Of a stretch of 64,000 nt of DNA, positions 62,376-64,000 are shown piece after piece. A program made the translations under genes and the position numbers. The notes beneath the pieces are model-generated. The model had not been told where the DNA came from. It did not search any database and saw only the letters and a program-made list of their open reading frames with translations. Origin of the DNA: Caballeronia cordobensis. Its GTDB lineage: Bacteria; Pseudomonadota; Gammaproteobacteria; Burkholderiales; Burkholderiaceae. The DNA lies in contig NZ_FCNY02000006.1 in assembly GCF_001544575.2 (NCBI RefSeq), forward strand, positions 62,001 to 126,000. Reading direction: 5' to 3'. Every line of letters begins with the position of its first letter. The first letter of the stretch is position 1.

Positions 62376-64000
62376 TTACATCGATTGCTTCACGGCCTGA
62401 CGGAACTTGTGCAGCAGCGGTTCCGTATAGCCGCTCGGCTGCGTGCGTCCTTCGAACACGAGCGCGCACGCGGCCTTGAAGGCGAATGAGCTGTCGAACG
62501 CAGGCGCCATCGGCGTATAGGTCGGATCGGCTTCGTTCTGCTTGTCGACCACGGCGGCCATGCGTTCGAGCGTCGCGCGAACCTGCTCTTCCGTGACGAT
62601 GCCATGCCGCAGCCAGTTCGCGATGTGCTGGCTGGAAATGCGCAGCGTCGCGCGGTCTTCCATCAGGCCGACATCGTGAATGTCCGGCACCTTCGAGCAG
62701 CCGACGCCCTGATCGACCCAGCGCACCACGTAACCGAGAATGCCCTGCGCATTGTTCTCGATTTCATTTCTGATGTCGTCTTCCGACCACGACGGTTTAT
62801 CGACGACGGGAATCGTCAGCAAGCCATCGAGCAGCTCGTTTTTCTGGCTGTCGTAGTCGATGCTTTCGAGCTCCTGCTGGACCTGCTGCACATCGACCAT
62901 GTGATAGTGCAGCGCGTGCAGCGTGGCCGCCGTGGGCGAGGGCACCCACGCGGTGTTCGCGCCCGCTCGCGGATGCGCGATCTTCTGTTCGAGCATCGCG
63001 TGCATGAGATCGGGCATGGCCCACATGCCCTTGCCGATCTGCGCGCGTCCGCGCAAGCCCGTGTTCAGGCCGACCAGCACGTTGCTGCGCTCGTACGAAC
63101 CGATCCACTTCGACGACTTCATGTCGCCCTTGCGCATCATCGGGCCGGCTTCCATCGACGAATGCATTTCATCGCCGGTGCGATCCAGGAAGCCGGTGTT
63201 GATGAACGCGACGCGCGCGCCCGCCGCCGCGATGCACGCCTTGAGGTTGACGCTCGTGCGGCGTTCCTCGTCCATGATGCCCATCTTGATCGTGTGACGC
63301 GGCAGGCCGAGCAGGTCTTCGACGCGCGAGAAGAGTTCGTCCGCGAACGCGACTTCCGCCGGGCCGTGCATCTTCGGCTTCACGATGTAGATGGAACCCG
63401 TGCGCGAGTTCATCTTGTTCTTGAGATCGTGCATTGCGCCGAGCGTGGTCATCACGCCGTCGAGAATGCCCTCCGGAATTTCGTTGCCGTCGCGGTCGAG
63501 CACGGCGGGATTCGTCATCAGATGGCCGACGTTGCGGATAAACAAGAGCGAACGTCCGTGCAGCTTGATCGTGCCGCCATTGGGCGCGGCGTATTCGCGA
63601 TCCGGGTTCATGCTGCGCGTGAAGCTCTTGCCGTTCTTCGTCACCTGTTCGGAGAGATGGCCTTGCATCAGGCCAAGCCAGTTGCGATAGAGCTGCGTTT
63701 TATCGGCGGCATCGACGGCCGCGACCGAGTCTTCGCAATCGATGATCGTGCTCACGGCCGCTTCCATCAGCACGTCTTTCACGTGCGCGGCGTCCGTTTT
63801 GCCGATGGAATGGTTCGCGTCGATCTGGATCTCGAAGTGCAGGTCGTTGTGCTTGAGCAGAATGGCGGACGGTTCCTTCGCATCGCCCTGATAGCCCGCG
63901 AATTGTTCGGCGTTCGCGAGACCGCTTTTCGCGCCGTCCTTCAGCGTGACGGCGAGCTTGCCCTGCTCGACGCTGTATTTCGTCGCATCGGCGTGCGAGC
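62376..64000 (-). CDS. glcB: Malate synthase G, N-terminus cut by window edge
   Basis: The last 541 residues of the about 725-residue glyoxylate-cycle enzyme that condenses glyoxylate and acetyl-CoA to malate. Active-site segments are intact: [51 protein letters not shown] (metal Glu), [16 protein letters not shown] (metal Asp) and [23 protein letters not shown] (catalytic Asp near the end). The beginning lies right of the window. No glc operon partners are visible on this side. Confidence 0.96.
   Translation of the reverse strand, partial: SHADATKYSVEQGKLAVTLKDGAKSGLANAEQFAGYQGDAKEPSAILLKHNDLHFEIQIDANHSIGKTDAAHVKDVLMEAAVSTIIDCEDSVAAVDAADKTQLYRNWLGLMQGHLSEQVTKNGKSFTRSMNPDREYAAPNGGTIKLHGRSLLFIRNVGHLMTNPAVLDRDGNEIPEGILDGVMTTLGAMHDLKNKMNSRTGSIYIVKPKMHGPAEVAFADELFSRVEDLLGLPRHTIKMGIMDEERRTSVNLKACIAAAGARVAFINTGFLDRTGDEMHSSMEAGPMMRKGDMKSSKWIGSYERSNVLVGLNTGLRGRAQIGKGMWAMPDLMHAMLEQKIAHPRAGANTAWVPSPTAATLHALHYHMVDVQQVQQELESIDYDSQKNELLDGLLTIPVVDKPSWSEDDIRNEIENNAQGILGYVVRWVDQGVGCSKVPDIHDVGLMEDRATLRISSQHIANWLRHGIVTEEQVRATLERMAAVVDKQNEADPTYTPMAPAFDSSFAFKAACALVFEGRTQPSGYTEPLLHKFRQAVKQSM

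Overview
The window comes from a high-GC beta-proteobacterium of the Burkholderiaceae, most likely Caballeronia, Paraburkholderia or Burkholderia sensu lato. The evidence is strong G/C bias at third codon positions, many LysR regulators, ACS-family MFS transporters, and an NRPS locus of the ornibactin/malleobactin type. No rRNA, tRNA, CRISPR array, phage or intact insertion sequence was seen. Genes are dense, and the only long gene-free stretch is 57169-57820.

Regions 1-37 kb are mostly accessory metabolism, sensing and detoxification. They hold: an old-yellow-enzyme gene (cut by the left edge) divergent from a LysR regulator; an aldolase-type DapA-family enzyme; a chemoreceptor; a DUF2955/FUSC-like membrane protein; a toxin/immunity-like pair (5484-6817); a TPR/winged-helix regulator with a small beta-propeller protein; a PAS-GGDEF-EAL protein; a DUF4410-like exported protein; and an MFS exporter. 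Next come a LysR gene divergent from an MFS carrier, an M81 metallopeptidase and a Tat-exported epoxide-hydrolase-like protein. PhoX follows with a candidate Pho box. A metal-resistance unit (MerR regulator, P1B ATPase, CDF exporter) has a typical 19-bp-spacer MerR promoter. After that are an NmrA-type reductase divergent from a MocR regulator, an acetyltransferase/azoreductase pair, a trans-3-hydroxyproline-dehydratase-type enzyme, small conserved proteins and an orphan MetQ-like lipoprotein. A galactarate/glucarate unit (MFS, kdgD, garD) is arranged around a three-box operator region.

The centrepiece, 36271-58732, is a hydroxamate siderophore locus. A SyrD-type exporter (orbE-like) is divergent from two NRPS genes, A-T-C-A-T-E-C-A-T followed by C-A-T-C-T. 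Then come ornithine N5-oxygenase (pvdA), a TonB-dependent receptor (orbA-like), hydroxyornithine formyltransferase (pvdF) and, beyond a large inverted-repeat element, an IucB-type hydroxamate acyltransferase. The A-domain pocket residues read as hydroxyornithine, Asp (epimerised), Ser, hydroxyornithine, which is the ornibactin/malleobactin tetrapeptide. Both divergent transcription units start behind a TAAA-N17-CGTC element, the form expected for an iron-starvation sigma factor of the OrbS/PvdS kind. The sigma factor, MbtH protein, Asp beta-hydroxylase and ABC importer usual for such loci are not in the window.

The right end carries an iron-containing alcohol dehydrogenase, a small unknown protein, a urea-transporter / class II aldolase / tautomerase operon, and malate synthase G truncated by the right edge.
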